Positions 24,691 through 36,307 of a stretch of DNA of 64,000 bases are shown here, piece after piece. The DNA comes from Streptomyces hawaiiensis. GTDB taxonomy: Bacteria > Actinomycetota > Actinomycetes > Streptomycetales > Streptomycetaceae. The first letter of the stretch is position 1. Each line of letters opens with the position of its first letter. The position numbers and the translations under genes are program-made. The stretch covers positions 7,440,001 to 7,504,000 of the forward strand of contig NZ_CP021978.1 in the NCBI RefSeq assembly GCF_004803895.1, in the 5' to 3' direction. The notes below the pieces were generated by a model. The model had not been told where the DNA came from, searched no databases, and saw only the letters and a list, made by a program, of their open reading frames with translations.

Positions 24691-26076
24691 ATGCTGCCGG
24701 GAACGTCCACGAACGCGACGGTGCTCGACTCCGCCACCCGTGACCGGACCCGCGTCCTGCTGCTGTTCAGCCTCTCCGGACGGCTCCGCCCCCACGACAC
24801 CGCCCTCGGCGCCCTCGTCGACCGCTACGACTACGGCCGCTTCGCCACCCACCTGCTGACCAGCCAGGACGTGCTGCCGGTCCCGGTCCTCGACGAGCAG
24901 GTCGCGCCCCGGCGGCTGCGGCTGCCGCACGGCGACCACGGCCTCGGCCTCGCGACCTTGCGGATCCTCGTCGTCACCACCCCCCGCGGCGACGCCACCC
25001 TCGTCGTCGACTGCGCCTTCGCGGGCGAGACCACCGCCGGCGACCTCGCCGTCTGGCTGGCCACCACCTGTTTCGACCGGGAGCGCATCGAACTCGACGA
25101 CCGCCCGCTCCTGCAGACACTGACCGCGCGACTCGGCGGCCGGCCGCTCGCCCTCGGCCAGAACGTGCACCAACTCGTCTTTCCCGGCGGCCGGTTACAA
25201 CGGGAACTGCTCAGCGCCGACGAGGCCCGCAAGGCCGTCCTGCTGAACGAGATCGTCTACCGCGGCCGGATGCCGTGGAACCCCGCCACGCCCTACGACG
25301 CGAGCCTCGCACCGCACCTCAGGAACCACGGCCTCACCCTGTCCGCCCTCGGCCGGGGCGTCTCCGTCCAGGCCGGCTGGGCCCCGCACGTGGAGAACGG
25401 CCTGGCCCTCGTCGCCGTCGGCATGATCTCCGCCCTGTCCGTGCTCCAGCGCACCCGGCTGGCGGCCTTCGCCATGATGAAGGCCAACGAGCAGGCGCTG
25501 ACCGACTCGCCCACCGAGATCCGCTCCCTGATCTCCCGCCTGTCCGCCGGCGTCAACGAACTCCAGCTGGACCTGGCCTTCGGCGTCGAGGCCTACGTGG
25601 ACAGCCTGCTGATCCCCGAGATGGTCACGGAGGCCTTCCAGTCCTCCCTGCGCGACGCCCTCGGCATCCGCGACAGCCTGGAGAACTCGGCCCGCATGGT
25701 CGAACGGCTCACCTCGGTGATCAGCGCCCGTTCCGCCGCCCTGGACGCCGAACTCGCCGAACGCGACGAGCGCCGCGACCGCACGGTCTCCGGCCTGGTC
25801 GCCGCCGCCACCCTGATCGCCCTGCCGCCGACCCCGCTGCTGGCCTTCTTCGGCGTGAACGGCACGAACGTCGACGAGCACCGCTCCATCCTCGACCTGC
25901 GCGCCTACGGCACCGCCTACGCGCTGGCCTGGCTGCCCTTCGTCGTCCTCGTGGTGATCGGCTGGGTCCTGCTCGGACGGGTCAGAACCCGCTCCGGCTC
26001 GCTGCTGCCCGCGCCCGACGACGGCTTCGCACCCGTCCCGCCTCCCCGCTCGCCCTCCGGAAACCGACGACCATGA
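24691..26076 (+). CDS. CorA-like membrane protein
   Basis: 461 aa. The long N-terminal part has no signature, followed by a helical stalk (residues ~265-385). Two C-terminal transmembrane segments surround FFGVNGTNV, which resembles the GMN loop of CorA magnesium channels with Val in place of Met. That substitution leaves ion selectivity open. The ATG at 24691 has GGAAGGA upstream and lies after the predicted promoter. A Leu codon at 25195-25197 is TTA, so translation should depend on the bldA tRNA. The stop overlaps the next start by 4 nt. Confidence 0.78.
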   Translation: MLPGTSTNATVLDSATRDRTRVLLLFSLSGRLRPHDTALGALVDRYDYGRFATHLLTSQDVLPVPVLDEQVAPRRLRLPHGDHGLGLATLRILVVTTPRGDATLVVDCAFAGETTAGDLAVWLATTCFDRERIELDDRPLLQTLTARLGGRPLALGQNVHQLVFPGGRLQRELLSADEARKAVLLNEIVYRGRMPWNPATPYDASLAPHLRNHGLTLSALGRGVSVQAGWAPHVENGLALVAVGMISALSVLQRTRLAAFAMMKANEQALTDSPTEIRSLISRLSAGVNELQLDLAFGVEAYVDSLLIPEMVTEAFQSSLRDALGIRDSLENSARMVERLTSVISARSAALDAELAERDERRDRTVSGLVAAATLIALPPTPLLAFFGVNGTNVDEHRSILDLRAYGTAYALAWLPFVVLVVIGWVLLGRVRTRSGSLLPAPDDGFAPVPPPRSPSGNRRP

Positions 26077-26813
26077 CGCCACAGCCCGCCGTCTCCGCCC
26101 ACCGGGGCGGCTCCGAGCGCGCCGGCCCCGCCACCTGGGAGGCGTACGAGGACGCGATCGAGTCCGGCGCGGAGTACGCCGAATTCGACATCCGCCGCAC
26201 CAGGGACGGCGTCCTCGTCGTCTACCACGACCCCCGGGTCGGCCCCGCCGGGCCGCCGCTGTCCGCGCTCACGCACGCCGAGCTGTGCGAGCGGGCCGGA
26301 TACGCCGTGCCCGTGGTGGACGAGGTCATGGCGTTGATCGCCGGGAAACTCGTGGCCCACCTGGACCTCAAGGAGGTCGGCTACGAGCAGGAGGTGGTCG
26401 ACCGGGCGGTCGCCCTGCTCGGCGCGGACGGGCTCGTCGTGACGACCCTGGAGGACCGGTCCGTCGCCGCCGTGACCCGGGCCTTCCCCGCCGTGCGCAC
26501 CGCCCTGTCCCTCGGGCGCGACCGCAGGGAGCTGGCCCTGGCCCGGCTGCCCGGGACCCGGCTGAGCGAGTTGTTCCCCGCCCGCCGCATCCGGGCCTGC
26601 GGGGCGCACGGCGTCGCCGTGCACCAGCGGCTGGCCAGGACCAACGTGCTGCGCGAGGCGACCCGGCACGGCCTGTTCACCATGGTCTGGACCGTCAACG
26701 ACGACACCCTCATGCGGGCCTTCCTCGCCCACCCGCGCGTCGACGTGCTCGTCACCGACCGGCCTCGGCGCGCCGTGGCGCTGCGCGGGCCGATCACCCC
26801 ATCGCGGCATTGA
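26073..26813 (+). CDS. Glycerophosphodiester phosphodiesterase
   Basis: 246 aa TIM-barrel enzyme. H10 in AHRGG, the E-x-D pair in YAEFDIRRTRDG, the VVYHDP histidine and HLDLKE are the metal and catalytic positions of the GDPD family, which releases glycerol-3-phosphate from phospholipid head groups. No signal peptide is present, so it acts in the cytoplasm. ATG 26073 overlaps the CorA-like stop, so the two are co-expressed. Confidence 0.9.
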   Translation: MTPQPAVSAHRGGSERAGPATWEAYEDAIESGAEYAEFDIRRTRDGVLVVYHDPRVGPAGPPLSALTHAELCERAGYAVPVVDEVMALIAGKLVAHLDLKEVGYEQEVVDRAVALLGADGLVVTTLEDRSVAAVTRAFPAVRTALSLGRDRRELALARLPGTRLSELFPARRIRACGAHGVAVHQRLARTNVLREATRHGLFTMVWTVNDDTLMRAFLAHPRVDVLVTDRPRRAVALRGPITPSRH

Positions 26814-26829
26814 CAACAGCGCACTCAAG
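26809..26829 (+). promoter_or_regulatory. HAIR-like HspR operator in front of dnaK
   Basis: ATTGACA, 7 bases, ACTCAAG. The right half is a perfect HAIR half-site and the left half matches TTGA of CTTGAGT. TTGACA (26810-26815) could also be the -35 box, which would put the operator on the promoter. It overlaps the stop of the preceding gene. Confidence 0.5.
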
Positions 26830-26882
26830 TTTTGTGCTGGAGTGGGTGGAGAGTGTCGTCGCCCTGGCGGAAGGGGACAGCG

Positions 26883-28769
<1,887 letters not shown>

Positions 28770-28780
28770 TCCGAACTCCC

Positions 28781-29082
28781 GTCGGCTCACAAGGCACCGG
28801 CGGTGCACAAGTGGCTGCTCGCGCACCCCCTCTTCCGCCTGCGTTTCACCCCCACGTACTCGTGGTGGATCAATCAGGTCGAGCGGTGGTTCGCCGAGGT
28901 GGAGCGGCGCTGCCTGGAGCGCGCAGTGTTCTGCTCACTGGACAGCCTCAAGGCCGCATTTGAGGACTGGATCAAGGTCTGGAACGGACGAGGCTCAACC
29001 GTTCAAATCGACCAAGACCGCCGACCAGATCCTCGACCGCATCTGCCGTTACTGCTCACGCATCTCCGGACCAGCTCACTAG
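28781..29082 (+). mobile_element. IS630-family transposase remnant, frameshifted
   Basis: The frame from SAHKAPAVHKW continues through HPLFRLRFTPTYSWWINQVE, the C-terminal catalytic block of IS630/Tc1-type (DDE) transposases including the last acidic residue. After IKVWN near 28985 the homology moves to another frame (PFKSTKTADQILDRICRYC) and ends at the TAG 29080-29082. One inserted base explains the shift. The N-terminal two thirds and terminal repeats are missing, so this is a dead fragment filling the gap between dnaK and narJ. Confidence 0.75.
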
Positions 29083-29546
29083 GCCCCGGTGTGCGCGGGC
29101 GGCAGTGTCGCGCACACCGCGTCCAGGACCGTCGCGTACGGCGTGCCGAAGGCCGTGAGGCCGGTGCGCAGGCGGTCGAGGCCGTCGCGGTGGTCCGTCA
29201 GGAGGTCGGTGGTGCCGGTGCGGGCCGCGAGTTCGAGGACCGCGGGCAGGAAGTCCGGCGGCTCCTCGCCGGTGGTCTCCAGGCCGTGCGCGCGGTACAG
29301 CTCCTCGGAGGGCGCCGGCGCCGCCTCGCGCCAGACGCTCAGGTACAGGCTGTGGTCCTGCCCGGCTTCGAACACCTCGACGTAGTGCGCGGCCATTTCC
29401 ATCGGCGGGGTGACGGCCGCGTGGTCGGCGAACTCGCGCAGCTGCGGGGCGGCTTCGCGCAACAGCGGCAGCCGGGCGCGGAAGTCGTCGTCGGGGTACA
29501 TCAGGCACAGCGCGGCCGCCTGGTACAGCACCTCGAATCCGGGCAT
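29079..29546 (-). CDS. narJ: Orphan NarJ-type nitrate reductase assembly chaperone, probably degenerate
   Basis: 155 aa, shorter than usual for NarJ (about 180-240). YVEVFEAGQDHSLYLSVW and PDFLPAVLELAA match the family, which delivers molybdenum cofactor to NarG. The segment normally carrying a GDTRxRG stretch between them is missing. narG, narH and narI are not in the window. The TAG stop is formed inside the end of an IS630 remnant, so the C-terminus was probably cut by that insertion. ATG 29546 has a good AAGGAGG. Likely a leftover of a lost narGHJI operon. Confidence 0.75.
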   Translation of the reverse strand: MPGFEVLYQAAALCLMYPDDDFRARLPLLREAAPQLREFADHAAVTPPMEMAAHYVEVFEAGQDHSLYLSVWREAAPAPSEELYRAHGLETTGEEPPDFLPAVLELAARTGTTDLLTDHRDGLDRLRTGLTAFGTPYATVLDAVCATLPPAHTGA

Positions 29547-29679
29547 CGGACCTCCTTCGCGTGCGCTCCCTTGCCTGCCGTCATCCCGACGCTAGGGGCG
29601 GTCCGGGGAGCACACCTGCCGACGGCGCCCGTATGGGTCAGAACCCGTGCCATGACGTCAGGGCGGGAGGCGAGGACCC

Positions 29680-30543
29680 TCAGTAGTGCTCGCGGTACTC
29701 CCGCAGCAGCTCCTCCGTGCGCTGCGCCGAGCCCGCCCCGGCCGTCATGTGGTCCAGCACCTCCAGATGCGCCGAGACCTCCTTGCGGGAGTCCAGGTAC
29801 AGCGCGCCGGTCAGATACTCGGTGAAGACCATGTCGGGCAGCTCCGGCTCGGCGAAGCGGAACAGCGAGAACGGCGCGTACGTCCCCGGATGGGGGCCGT
29901 CCGCGAACTCGGCGATCTGGAGCGTGACCCGGTCGCGCGCGGCGTACTCCAGCAGTTTGTCCAGCTGGTCGCGCATCACCCGGCCGTCGACGCTCACCGG
30001 GCGGCGCAGCACGGTCTCGTCCATGATGACCCACAGGTGGGGCGGGTTCGGGCGGTCCAGGAGCCGCTGCCGCTCCATGCGCAGCGAGACATGCCGCTCG
30101 ACGGCCTCCGGCCCGGCGTTCGCGATGGTGCCGGCCTTCAGCACGGCCCGCGCATACCCCTCGGTCTGCAGCAGCCCCGGCACGAAGTGCGGCTCGTACG
30201 ACCTGATGATCCGGGCGGCGCCCTCCAGGCTCACGTACAGGCTGAACCACTCCGGCAGCACGTCGTGGAACCGCTGCCACCAGCCCGGCCGGTTCGCCTC
30301 CTCCGCGAGATCGACGAACGCGGTCACCTCCTCCTCGGCCACCCCGTAGGCCGTCAGCAGGATCTGCACGTACGGGATCTTCAGCGCGACGTCGGCGGTC
30401 TCCATCCGCCGGACGGTCGCCGGGGCGACCCGCAGCACCTTGGCGGCCTCGTCACGACTGAGGCCCGCGGCCTCGCGCAGCTCCTGCAACCGCTTGCCGA
30501 GGACCACCTGGCCCACGGTGGGTGCGGCCCGCCGTTCACTCAC
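29680..30543 (-). CDS. XRE-family regulator with DUF5753-type domain
   Basis: 287 aa. The N-terminal helix-turn-helix (GKRLQELREAAGLSRDEAAKVLRVAPATVRRME) is followed by a ~200-residue domain with SYEPHFVPGLLQTEGYARAV, ERQRLLDRPNPPHLWVIMDE and LRRPV, diagnostic of the very numerous streptomycete XRE/DUF5753 regulators. These usually pair with a small DUF397 protein, which is absent here. GTG 30543 follows GGGGAGG. Its target is not evident; neither neighbour is a typical partner. Confidence 0.9.
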   Translation of the reverse strand: MSERRAAPTVGQVVLGKRLQELREAAGLSRDEAAKVLRVAPATVRRMETADVALKIPYVQILLTAYGVAEEEVTAFVDLAEEANRPGWWQRFHDVLPEWFSLYVSLEGAARIIRSYEPHFVPGLLQTEGYARAVLKAGTIANAGPEAVERHVSLRMERQRLLDRPNPPHLWVIMDETVLRRPVSVDGRVMRDQLDKLLEYAARDRVTLQIAEFADGPHPGTYAPFSLFRFAEPELPDMVFTEYLTGALYLDSRKEVSAHLEVLDHMTAGAGSAQRTEELLREYREHY

Positions 30544-30784
30544 GCCACGCCTCCCCGAACGTGCCCAAGTCTGTGATCAGTCTGTCACGACCTGGTGGCC
30601 GCGTCACAGGGCTCGCACCGAGGAGATCGCCGAAAGCGGAGGAACCCCCCGGGCATGACCCCGCGGGTAATCGACCGGACGCCGCCGGACCGGGATCGTG
30701 AACGTACCGGCTCCCGGACCGGCGCACTCCGGTCCGGGACCCGGCCCAGCCGCCGCACCACGACCCGACGGAGGGTGATTCCCC

Positions 30785-31210
30785 ATGTCCGCGATCCAGC
30801 TCGCCGCACTCGCCCGGACCTCCGAGCCGCAGTCGATGCTGCGCCGCTTCCTCGCCCTGGACGCCCTCGTGACCGGAGCCAACGCGCTCGCCTACCTGGC
30901 GTTCTCCGGCCCGCTGGGACGGTTCCTCGGCGTCGGCGCCACGCTGCTGCTCGCCCTGGGCGTGTTCCTCGCCCTCTACACGGCGGGCGTGGGCGTGCTG
31001 GCGGCCCGCAGAAAGCCGCCGGCGTTCGGCGTGCGGGCCGTCATCGAGGCCAACCTCGCCTGGGCGGCGGTGAGCCTCGCGGCCCTGGCGCTGTGGCTCA
31101 CGCCGAGCACGCCGGGCGCCGTGTGGACGGTGCTCCAGGCCCTGGTCGTGGCCGGGTTCGCCGTCCTTCAGCACATGACCCTGAGGGCCCGTCAGAGCAC
31201 GAGCGCCTGA
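30785..31210 (+). CDS. Small four-helix integral membrane protein
   Basis: 141 aa with four hydrophobic segments (FLALDALVTGANALAYLAF; LLLALGVFLALYTAGVGVL; IEANLAWAAVSLAALALWL; VWTVLQALVVAGFAVL). I do not recognise a function. ATG 30785 follows CGGAGGGTG. The last 19 nt overlap the 3' end of the convergent regulator gene. Confidence 0.8.
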   Translation: MSAIQLAALARTSEPQSMLRRFLALDALVTGANALAYLAFSGPLGRFLGVGATLLLALGVFLALYTAGVGVLAARRKPPAFGVRAVIEANLAWAAVSLAALALWLTPSTPGAVWTVLQALVVAGFAVLQHMTLRARQSTSA

Positions 31211-31998
31211 AGGTACTTCACCGTCGCCGGGTCGGCCGGGAGCAGTGTCTCGATGGCCAGCTCGGCGACCGTCACGTCCATCGGTGTGTTGAACGTGGAG
31301 ATCGAGGAGATGAACGACAGCGTCCGCCCCTCGTGCTCGATCCGCAGCGGCAGCGCGAAGTACGGCACCGGCTCCGACGGCTCGTCCGCCGGATCGGCGT
31401 CGGGCACGGGATACGCCGCCACCTCCTCGTACAGCGCCCGCAGCGGCTCCGAGCGGTGCAGTGCGATCTGCCGCTCCATCTGCTCCAGCAGATGCCCCCG
31501 CCAGGCGCGCAGATTGCGGATGCGGGGCGCGAGGCCCTGTGGGTGCAGGGCCAGCCGCATCGCGTTCAGCGGCGGTTCCAGCAGCGACTCGCCGACGCCC
31601 TCGACCAGCGTCATGATCCCCCGGTTGGCGGCCACCACGTTGTACAGCGCGTCCACCACCAGCGCCGGATACGGCTCGTAGCCGCTGATCAGCCGTTCGA
31701 TGCCCTCCCGCAGCGCGCCCAGCGCCGGGTCGTCCAGCGGGGTCTCCGGGTAGCGGGGGGCATAACCGGCCGCCAGCAGCAGCGCGTTGCGCTCCCGCAC
31801 GGGGACGTCCAGATGTTCGGCCAGCCGCAGCACCATCTCCTCGCTGGGGCGGGAGCGGCCGGTCTCGACGAAGCTGATGTGCCGGGCCGAGGAGTCCGCG
31901 CGCAGGGCCAGCTCCAGCTGGCTGACCCGCCGCTGCTCCCGCCAGGCCCGCAGCAGCGGGCCCACGCCCTTCTCGGCGGTGGACGGGTGAGTGGTCAT
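31192..31998 (-). CDS. XRE-family regulator with MmyB-like ligand domain
   Basis: 268 aa. The helix-turn-helix is LLRAWREQRRVSQLELALRADSSARHISFVETG, followed by RPSEEMVLRLAEHLDVPVRERNALLLAAGYAP and a PAS-like MmyB domain (ALVVDALYNVVAANRGI, FNTPMDVTVAELAIETLLPAD). Members of this group often sit beside oxidoreductase or fatty-acid-related genes and sense a small hydrophobic ligand. ATG 31998 lacks a ribosome site, so the message may be leaderless. It diverges from the pterin dehydratase gene. Confidence 0.9.
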   Translation of the reverse strand: MTTHPSTAEKGVGPLLRAWREQRRVSQLELALRADSSARHISFVETGRSRPSEEMVLRLAEHLDVPVRERNALLLAAGYAPRYPETPLDDPALGALREGIERLISGYEPYPALVVDALYNVVAANRGIMTLVEGVGESLLEPPLNAMRLALHPQGLAPRIRNLRAWRGHLLEQMERQIALHRSEPLRALYEEVAAYPVPDADPADEPSEPVPYFALPLRIEHEGRTLSFISSISTFNTPMDVTVAELAIETLLPADPATVKYLQALVL

Positions 31999-32116
31999 GC
32001 CGGGACCGTAGTCGAGAACCGGTCGTGCCGGACAGGTACACCCCTCTGACCAGGGTCCCGGACGCCCCGCTGTGGCAGGCTGAGAGGACACAGCAGCCAG
32101 GGAAGGAGCGCGGCCC

Positions 32117-32422
32117 ATGCCCGTCGAACCGTTGTCGCAGAAGGAGGTCGAGGACCGGCTGGCCGAGTTGCCGGGCTGGTCGCTCGACAAGGACCACCTC
32201 ATCCGCTCCTACCGGCTCGGCTCGCACTTCGCGGCGACGGCGATGGTCGTGCACATCGCCCAGGTGCAGGAGGAACTTAACCACCACTCCGACCTCACGC
32301 TCGGCTACAACACCGTCTGCCTGGCCGTGCACACGCACAGCGCGGGCGGCGCCGTCACCGAGAAGGACTTCGAGCTCGCCCGCAGGGTGGAGGACCTCGC
32401 CCCCGGGCACGGGGCACACTGA
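32117..32422 (+). CDS. 4a-hydroxytetrahydrobiopterin dehydratase (PCD/DCoH)
   Basis: 101 aa, normal size. The motif NHHSDLTLGYNTVCLAVHTHSAGG carries the catalytic histidines of the family. It dehydrates 4a-hydroxy-tetrahydropterin during cofactor recycling. GGAAGGAG lies before ATG 32117. The next gene starts 5 nt after the stop. Confidence 0.93.
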   Translation: MPVEPLSQKEVEDRLAELPGWSLDKDHLIRSYRLGSHFAATAMVVHIAQVQEELNHHSDLTLGYNTVCLAVHTHSAGGAVTEKDFELARRVEDLAPGHGAH

Positions 32423-32986
32423 CCGGGTGCTCGACTACGACAAGGAAGCGGAGCGGTACGACGCCTCGCGCGGCGGCGAGCCCCGGGCGGCGGCCGCCGC
32501 GGAAGCCGTGCTGAGTCTCGTACCGCCGGACACCCGCGGTCTGCTCGACGTCGCCTGCGGCACCGGCATCGTGACCCGTCGGCTCGCTGCCGCCCGTGAC
32601 GGCATGCGGGTGACCGGCGTCGACCTCGCCCCGGCGATGGCCCGGCAGGCCTCCACCCGGCTCCCGGGTGCCGTCGTGCGCGCCGACAGCCGTCGGCTGC
32701 CCTTCCGGGACGGGCAGTTCGACGCCGTGTGCAGCGTGTGGCTGCTGCACCTGGCCGCCGGGCCCGCCGAGGTGCGGGCCATCGTCGGCGAGTGCGCGCG
32801 GGTGCTGCGGCCGGGCGGGATCTACGTCACCACGGTCGACAAGGCCGCCTCCCACAACGTGGGCAGTGACATCGATGTCGTCCTGTCCTCCCGGCCGCCC
32901 AGCCCGGTCCGGGACGCGGCGGCGGACGTCGAGTCCTGCGCCGCCGCCCACGGCCTGGTCCCGGCCGGGCAGGCCCGCTTCACCGG

Positions 32987-33444
<458 letters not shown>

Positions 33445-33448
<4 letters not shown>

Positions 33449-36099
33449 GCAACCGTGCAGGTCTGATCACCCAGCTTGAAGGCGGCCGGATTCGTGTTCG
33501 TGGCCGACCGGTTCGCCGTGAAGCCGAAGCTCACCGATGAACCCGCCGCCACGTTCGCGTTCCAGCCGACGTTCTTCGCCGTCACCGCCGAACCCGACTG
33601 TGCCGCCTCGGTGTTCCACGCCTGGGTCAGCTTCTGGCCGTCGGGGAAGGTCCAGTTCAGGGACCAGCCGTTCCAGGCGCCGGTGCCCGTGTTGGTGAGC
33701 TGGACGTCCGCCTGGAAGCCGCCCGACCACTGGCTGGTGACCTTGTACGTCACCTTGCAGGCGCCGGTCGGGGTCGGGTCGGGGCCCGGCCCCGGATCCG
33801 TCGTGCCGCCGCCGGAGCTGTCACCGTAGATGACGCCCCGGCCGTTCGTGGAGACGTAGACACGGCCGTACACCCGCGGGTCGCCGGTGATCGCCGCACC
33901 CGTCCAGCCCCACTGGTGGGCGTCGTCGTTGATGCGTGTCCAGCTCGCGCCCTTGTCCGTGGAGCGGAAGACGCCGCGCACGCCGCCGATCTTCGCGCTG
34001 GTGAAGAGGGTCTGGTAGGAGGCGCCGGGCGCCGCCTTGCCGAAGCCGATGGTGTCGGCCTGCTCGACATCGGAGAGCTTGGTGAAGCTCGTCCCGCCGT
34101 CCGTGGAGTGCCACAGGCCGTACGCGCCGTCCGTCGCGCCACCCGCCAGCCAGACGTCGCCCTTCCCGCCCGGCAGCGCCTTGAAGCGGACGCTGTCACC
34201 ACCCGGCAGGCCGGTGGCCGGTGACTCCTTGAAGGTCGCCCCGCCGTCCGTACTGACGTAGAACTTCCCGGACTTGAAGCCGTAGAAAGTCTTCGCGTCG
34301 ACCCGGTCCGACTCGACGATCGCCCCGGCGGGGATCCCGGAGGAGGCCTGCCACGACGTGCCGAAGCCCGTCGTGTGGTGCACGCCGGCGCCCTCGGGGC
34401 TCCAGACGAACCGGCTGCCGTCGGCCGCCGAGGCGACCGTGCCGCCACCGCTCACGCCCGAAGGGTCGGTCCCGGCGAACCAGTTGGCGCCGTTGTCCGT
34501 CGAGAACGCGATGTGCGGGCCCGAGTCCAGGTTGCCCACCCGGACGACGGTGTTCGGGTTCGACTCGGCGAAGTCCAGGCTCGTCGTCGTCGTGAAGTTC
34601 GGCTGCGTGAACATCATCGGCGGGACCTTGGTCAGATCCGTGTGGCGGAAGCCGCCGATGTCACCCAGCGCGCTCAGCAGCGGGGCACCCGACGGGGGAG
34701 AGGCGAGGTCGTTGACCGCCGTCTCCTCCAGGCCCTGGACCATCGGCTTGATGGCGAACTTGCTTCCGCTGTCCCAGTTCGTGAGGTTCTCGGTGCCGTA
34801 GATCGTCGCACCCGTGCCGTACATCATGCGGTTCGAGTCGAACGGGTCGATCTCCAGGGCCTCCGTCATCCAGCCCAGCTTCGGCGTCTGCTCGGGCGGC
34901 TGCGGGTTCGCGCCCCAGGTCAGCCACGGCGAGGAGGAGACGTCCATCGTGTAGCGGTTCTCGCGGTTCGGATACGACGTGTAGTCCCAGGCCTTGCTCC
35001 AGGTCGCACCGCTGTCCGTGGAGCGGAAGATCTGCGTGTCCGGCCACCAGGAGCTGTACGCGGTCGCCATGACCGTGCCCGGCTTCTGCCGGTCCACCGT
35101 CAGCCCGCTGAAGCCGTAGGAGGTGTCGGCCTCGGCCACCGGGCTGATGTTCGTCCAGGTCCCCGTCCCGGTCGCGTACCGCCACACCTGGCCCTTGCCG
35201 CCGTCGTACGGGCCGCCCTTGTCGCTGTAGGCCAGGTAGAGGTGGCCGTTCTTCGCGTCCAGGACGCCCTTGTGGGCGAGGTGGCCGGTGGGCTGCCCGG
35301 CCAGCCGCTGCCAGGTCGCGCCCGCGTCCGTCGACCGGTACACCGCGTTGTCCTTGTCGGCGACCCCGACGTAGATCGTCTTCGTAGGGTTCCCGGCGGT
35401 GCCGGTGGACTCGTCGAAGGTGACCCAGACGATGCCCTGTTTGTCGCTGGAGTAGCCGGACGTGTCGCTCGGATCCGCCACGTAGTCGCCCACGTTGGGG
35501 AAGTTCGCCACCTGCGACCAGGTGACCCCCGAGTCCGTCGACCGCCACAGTCCCTTGCCGCTGGGTGCGCCCAAGTACAGCACGCTGTTGCGGTTCGGGT
35601 CGACGGCCAGCCGCTCGCCCATGCCCCGCCCCGGCATGTTGCCACCCAGCTTGAACGGCAGATGCGCCTTCTGCCAGCTCGCGCCCCGGTTGGCGGAGCG
35701 CATGACGGCGCCGTTCTTCGGATCCCAGTCGTTGGTGTACGTCCCGACCGCCGCGTACACCCGGTTCGGATCCACGGAGTCGGACGCGATGCTGACGACG
35801 CCCGTGTGCCCCCAGTCGTCCCACCCGACCGAGTCCAGCAGCGGCGTCCAGGTCTTCGAGGACTCCTGCCAGCGGTAGGCACCGCCGATGTCCGTGCGGG
35901 CGTAGGCCAGGTTCTTCTCGGAGCGGTTGAAGACGATGCCGGGTACGAACCCGCCCCCGTCGATCCGGGCGTTCTTCCAGGTGTACGTGTCCGCGGCGAG
36001 CTTCGTCGCCGGAGGATCGGCGGCCAGGGCGGTGGGGGCACCCGAGAGCAGACCGGCCGCCAGCGCCAGCACCGCCGTGAGGATACGGGTTCTTCGCAC
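33445..36099 (-). CDS. Secreted GH74 xyloglucanase with CBM2
   Basis: 884 aa. The signal peptide is residues 1-27 (basic start, ALAA cleavage). The GH74 catalytic part (to ~760) is two seven-bladed propellers with many BNR-like STDSGATW blades. The expected catalytic Asp in ARTDIGGAYRW is D70, and the second lies in the region around EIDPFDSNRM. A Gly/Pro/Asp linker leads to a C-terminal CBM2 (CKVTYKVTSQWSGGF ... CTVA) that binds crystalline cellulose. The enzyme cleaves xyloglucan chains extracellularly. It follows the GH48 gene on the same strand after 208 nt, so it may be read from the same CebR-controlled promoter. GGAAGGAC precedes GTG 36099. Confidence 0.94.
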
Positions 36100-36199
36100 G
36101 GTGGGGGTCCTTCCGTGAGGGGGAACGTGCGAGGGCCGGGCGGCCCCCAGTGCGGGTGGGGACCGCCCGGCCGGTCGGCCTCGTCGTCAGGTGACGAGA

Positions 36200-36300
36200 C
36201 CACGAACGCGGAGCTTCGGACGCTGCTCGGGAGCGCGGGGAACTGCGCGACCAACCACGACGGACCCGCAGTCGAGCACGGCCCCACCCGCGGAGCGTCC
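36200..36300. repeat. Dispersed streptomycete repeat between GH48 and GH74
   Basis: GGGAGCGCGGGGAACTGCGC near 36231 is a variant of the repeat that also lies at 16952. No CebR box is present here. Confidence 0.45.
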
Positions 36301-36307
36301 GGCGGGG

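Noticed and set aside
36231..36260. CebR box before GH74
   Set aside because: CGGGAGCGC resembles one half-site only and belongs to a dispersed intergenic repeat.
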